The notes beneath the pieces are model-generated. The model made no database searches. It saw only the letters and a program-made list of their open reading frames with translations, and was not told the origin of the DNA. The position numbers were made by a program, and so were the translations under genes. Source: Euprymna scolopes (Eukaryota > Mollusca > Cephalopoda > Sepiida > Sepiolidae). Taken from it: a DNA stretch of 22,400 nt. The stretch is taken from assembly GCA_024364805.1 (NCBI GenBank), contig CM044524.1:5560897-5583296 (forward strand), in the 5' to 3' direction. This document shows, piece by piece, positions 19,366-22,400 of this stretch (position 1 is its first letter; each line of letters opens with the position of its first letter).

Positions 19366-19654
19366 CTTATATAATCTTCTTTCTTGTTCTATGTTGGCAG
19401 GATATAATTACATTTTTTCATTCCTTTGATTTTAACTGTCCCTATTATTTTAAATTTGGGTTCTCTGTGAAAAAAAGTATTTTTTGTTTGTTTTTTATTT
19501 GCACTATCGACTCCTGTGCCTGCGTTCGTGTGTGTGTTTGCAAATGGTCGCTTGCCGGATAGAGGGTGCATAATCTGCTGATTTCTTGCTCACTCTAGTC
19601 ATTGGTGTGCGTGTCTCTTCCTTTTCACCACAGACCAAGAGTAACAAACACGCA

Positions 19655-19712
19655 GCGCGTGCGTGCGTGTATGTGTGTGTGTGTTTGTGTGTGTGTGTGC
19701 GTGCGTGTGTTT
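19655..19712. repeat. Alternating purine-pyrimidine (GT/GC) tract
   Basis: Runs of gcgtgcgtgt and gtgtgtgtgt make nearly uninterrupted alternation over ~58 bp, the type of sequence known to favour Z-DNA. Confidence 0.85.
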
Positions 19713-20169
19713 GTGCTAGCGTTTTTTGTGGAACGAAAAAGTGTAAAAGATGTTTCGCTCTAAGTCCACCTGGTGTGAAAATGATACAAAGATGAAGTAA
19801 GCAAAAAAAGGTACGTGCGCTCATGGGTCAGAGAGAAAAAGTGTGTGTGTGTGTGAGAGAGAAAAGTAAGAGAGAGTATATGCCATGTTTTCGTTTCTTT
19901 CTGGGTACTGCAATGGCCGCAACTCTTTTCCTCTCCCACTCTCTTTATTAACGAAACAGAGGCAAGTGACTTATAATACCCCCCACACATACATGTATTA
20001 AATAAAAATGACAAAATAAGATTTTTTTCTTTTTCACTATTTTTTATAATTCTCATGAAGTTAATGTTAAACTTATTTCCCTCATCTTTTTTAAAATATA
20101 ATCAATTGCTTCTCTTAACAGTGCTGAGCTTTTTTTCTACCAGAGTAAGATTTGCTTTGTTAAATTTAA

Positions 20170-20250
20170 TAGTATAGTATATATTATATTATGCATATTA
20201 TATATAGAGAGAGAAAGAGACAAAGAATAAAAGAGAGAGAAAAAAGAGAT
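20170..20250. repeat. (TA)-rich to (GA)-rich low-complexity tract
   Basis: Irregular TA/TTA repeats to about 20205, then gagaga/aaaga runs to about 20250. Confidence 0.8.
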
Positions 20251-20991
20251 GCATAGTCTTATCCCCCTTTTCCTTTCATTTACTTTATTGGTTTATGTTT
20301 CTCCCAAACTTTTAACCTGACAGAATAAAAGTAAGTGCTTTCTTATTGTAAATAAATGAGAGTGAGTGTTAGTAATCTTTCTCACAACCACTCTTTTGCT
20401 CGATCCAGTCATTTGTGTACGTGTCATTCTCCCCCCTCACCTCCCCACCTTTCTTTCTTTTGCTGATATTCCTCTCTCACTTTCTCCACCTCCTCTTCCC
20501 TCTAACCCAAAATGGAGGCAGCCGGTCGCAACAGACGGTCTAATAACACGTATACAATTGGCCATTGAGGCAATCCACTGACAGCCGACCACCTGCAATG
20601 CCTATAATAGGGTTCAGGACCCGAAATGCGAGTGGACGCGAAAGACACGCAGTTCTAAAGCAGAAAACTTGAAGGACGAAATGAAGCGAAAAAGCAAAAA
20701 ACAAAATATTTTTTAAATTAAAAGAAAAAAATCGTCGCTGAAAGGAAAAGAGATTTTGGAAGAAAAGATATTTGAAAGATGCGTCCATTCAATCGAATAG
20801 AGTCTCTTAAGACATCAATATTGGCGTATACAAACGTTGTTGAGTCTCGTAAGAAACCGCTGAATATGCTATTTCAAACTTAAGCATGCTGTTACGAAAA
20901 TTAAAACGACAAGATTTATGAAACTTTATTAAAAACGTACAGATGAACATGAACTAATGTAAGCCATAAATGCGTATTATTTTGATTCATT

Positions 20992-21122
20992 GGACTACTG
21001 TTCTCACCTTGTCATTTTCACAGTGTTTTAATGGATATAACTTCCAAATATCTTCCCGTGTATCGTATCGAACTCGGGAAATTGTGAAAATGACAATCCA
21101 ATCAAGATGAGAACAGTAGTCC
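20992..21122. repeat. Foldback (inverted repeat), ~131 bp
   Basis: The left arm at 20992-21022 (ggactactgttctca ... ttgtcattttcaca) is complementary to the right arm at 21083-21122. Outer blocks of 15 bp and inner blocks of 14 bp are perfect; the right arm carries about 9 extra bases between them. The loop is ~60 bp. Weaker complementarity continues outward to about 20982 and 21138. It is probably a small non-autonomous element or the end of one. Confidence 0.85.
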
Positions 21123-21550
21123 CAAGAATCCAATCATCAACTAAAAATTCAGAAAATGCTTTTCAAATCCTACGTGCCACAGACAAAAGGAAATGTTATT
21201 TTATACATGTCAATTAAACTTTTCAAACAATTCTAATCGATAAACTTTAAAGGGAAACATAAAATACCAAAGAAAAATCATTTTAATACTTTACATGTGA
21301 TAGACAGTGAAAGTGATTTTTTAAACTAAAGCATGCCAACTTAATGAAAATGCTACTTAAAGCTTCAGCATTACAAAACGATATTAATGCTCAAAGTTAA
21401 GCATGGAAGACTAAGGAAAATGCTTAGCAACACTAATAAAATACTATTTAAAATTTACCCTTGACAAAGGCTATATAATATTATATTTCAAACTTTATGC
21501 GTGACAGATCACTGCAACTGCTATTAAGAAATGCAACATGACAGACCAGG

Positions 21551-21594
21551 GACATAATTAAACTTTACACTAGACATAATTAAACTTTACACTA
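21551..21594 (+). repeat. 22-bp perfect duplication
   Basis: The 22 bp beginning gacataattaaactttac occurs twice head-to-tail without mismatch inside the degenerate array, a recent event in an old array. Confidence 0.9.
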
Positions 21595-22010
21595 GACACA
21601 TATACGAATAATGCTGTTATGCCCTTCAGCGTTACGTGAAAAAACATATGCATTCAATAATTTCAAATTAAAACCCGACAAATTAAGGTAAATGCCATTT
21701 CAAATTTAAGTATGATCGCCAAGCAAAAGTCTTACGTAAGACTTCAACGTAACAGATCAATTAAAATAGTATTGCAAACTCCGAAATTACACACCATTGA
21801 ACACGATATTTCCAAATGACGTATCACAAAACTTACGCAATTTCGTATATGAGAAACTTAAGAACATTTTAATACTAATTTAAGCGTGACAAACGGACAA
21901 GATGTAAGCTTATTCTGCATACGACCACCTCATATAAAATGAACCAATTAATCCCGTTATTTGAAAGTGAGGTGTGACGGACCAATACAACCGACTGATA
22001 AAAAATATGA

Positions 22011-22378
22011 CATGCGGGGATAAATTCAAAATAAAAAAAAAAAACATAAAAATCAGAAAGCGAAAAATAAAAAAAAGTTTTCGTTGACCAAACAAAAATG
22101 AAAAACAATATCGATGAATGAATGGATGACACAGGGGAGAGTGGTAAAGGAGATGCGTGTAGGTTTTTAAGTGAGAGTAATATAAAAAGAACAATTTGAA
22201 AAATTGCCAAAAACAAAGTACAAAAAGTGAAACTGACAAAAGAAAGTGAACCCACTGTGATGCGCAAATGGGAAGAAAAAAAAACGAGATCACGAAATAT
22301 GTTGGAATATTTGAAAAGTGACCCCTCAAAAAATATGGATGAATGAGTGAAAATCAATTGAATACCAATGATATATCC
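22011..22378. other. No recognisable gene
   Basis: A-rich + strand. Long minus-strand open frames (21875-22357) are Phe/Leu/Ser-rich, from T-rich composition, and match no family I recognise. Confidence 0.45.
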
Positions 22379-22400
22379 ATATATATATATATATATATAT
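22379..22400. repeat. (AT)n microsatellite at window edge
   Basis: Eleven AT units running off the right edge; true length unknown. Confidence 0.9.

Larger units (their letters stand above)
19363..20859. other. No confirmed gene; mixed low-complexity sequence
   Basis: Contains GT/GC-alternating sequence, GA-rich runs near 19840-19876 and a C/T-rich stretch at 20425-20505. A CpG-richer patch follows at 20510-20660. A short + reading frame in good start context, MEAAGRNRRSNNTYTIGH (20512-20568), follows the C/T tract but stops after 18 codons. A ~35-bp string at 19586-19620 is partly repeated at 20396-20430. None of these amounts to a gene. Confidence 0.4.
20860..22010 (+). repeat. Highly degenerate tandem array, unit ~36 bp
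   Basis: A motif of the form aaaatgctatttcaaactt then aagcatgacagac.aagg recurs at roughly 20865, 21155, 21347, 21382, 21418, 21510, 21610, 21690 and 21730, with weaker copies between and after (for example 21890 and 21965). Neighbouring well-kept units start 35-36 bp apart. Copies differ at many positions, so the array is old. It holds no ORF. A foldback interrupts it at 20992-21122. Confidence 0.65.

Noticed and set aside
20512-20568. Short frame MEAAGRNRRSNNTYTIGH in good start context after a C/T-rich stretch
   Set aside because: Only 18 codons, with no clear splice donor that would extend it; kept only as a note.
21875-22357. Long Phe/Leu/Ser-rich minus-strand frames resembling membrane segments
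   Set aside because: Two overlapping frames look alike; hydrophobicity follows from T-rich composition, and no family is recognised.

Overview
The window reads as AT-rich, gene-poor, repeat-dense DNA from a metazoan. Abundant (TA)n, (GT)n and (CAA)n tracts, a Ty3/Gypsy fossil, a Tc1/mariner fossil and several mini/satellite arrays would suit a cephalopod mollusc such as an octopus. That assignment is inference; no host gene is present to confirm it. I found no convincing host protein-coding gene, tRNA, rRNA or CRISPR.

Layout. 1-4075: minus-strand Ty3/Gypsy retroelement fossil running off the left edge (gag, zinc knuckles, protease, RT, RNase H, integrase in the Gypsy order), with about ten or more breaks. 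4076-4689: its presumed leader/LTR side. 4690-5989: about 26 copies of a 50-bp minisatellite, most carrying a strong 5' splice-site match on the + strand. 5990-8049: unassigned sequence, a GC-richer possible interspersed repeat, and (TA)n tracts. 8051-8962 or further: a decayed Tc1/mariner element with paired transposase-binding-like repeats in its left end. 9590-12262: a dispersed repeat in two direct copies, a foldback enclosing (CAA)n, a perfect 34-bp x4 array, a 90-bp (TA)n and a diverged array of ~140-bp units. 13145-13385: one copy (minus) of a repeat that may be a LINE reverse-transcriptase remnant. 13670-18872: a second, opposite-strand copy of the same repeat, split by a ~5-kb array of about 260 copies of a 19-bp unit. 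18872-20859: microsatellites and unassigned sequence. 20860-22010: a very degenerate ~36-bp tandem array interrupted by a foldback.

The most notable result is the origin of the 5-kb satellite. Its unit (ttatcgaaagaggtagaga) corresponds to a single 19-bp stretch of the repeat at 13145-13385. The sequences left and right of the array match the sequences left and right of that stretch in the intact copy. Source repeat, expanded satellite and unexpanded relative therefore lie within 6 kb of one another. The array also shows superposed higher-order duplications (offsets near 1.63 kb, 1.46 kb and 57 bp). Many of its units carry GAGGTAG, so a minus-strand transcript would be dense in let-7 seed-match sites. 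Functional meaning is speculative; the repeat geometry is visible directly.
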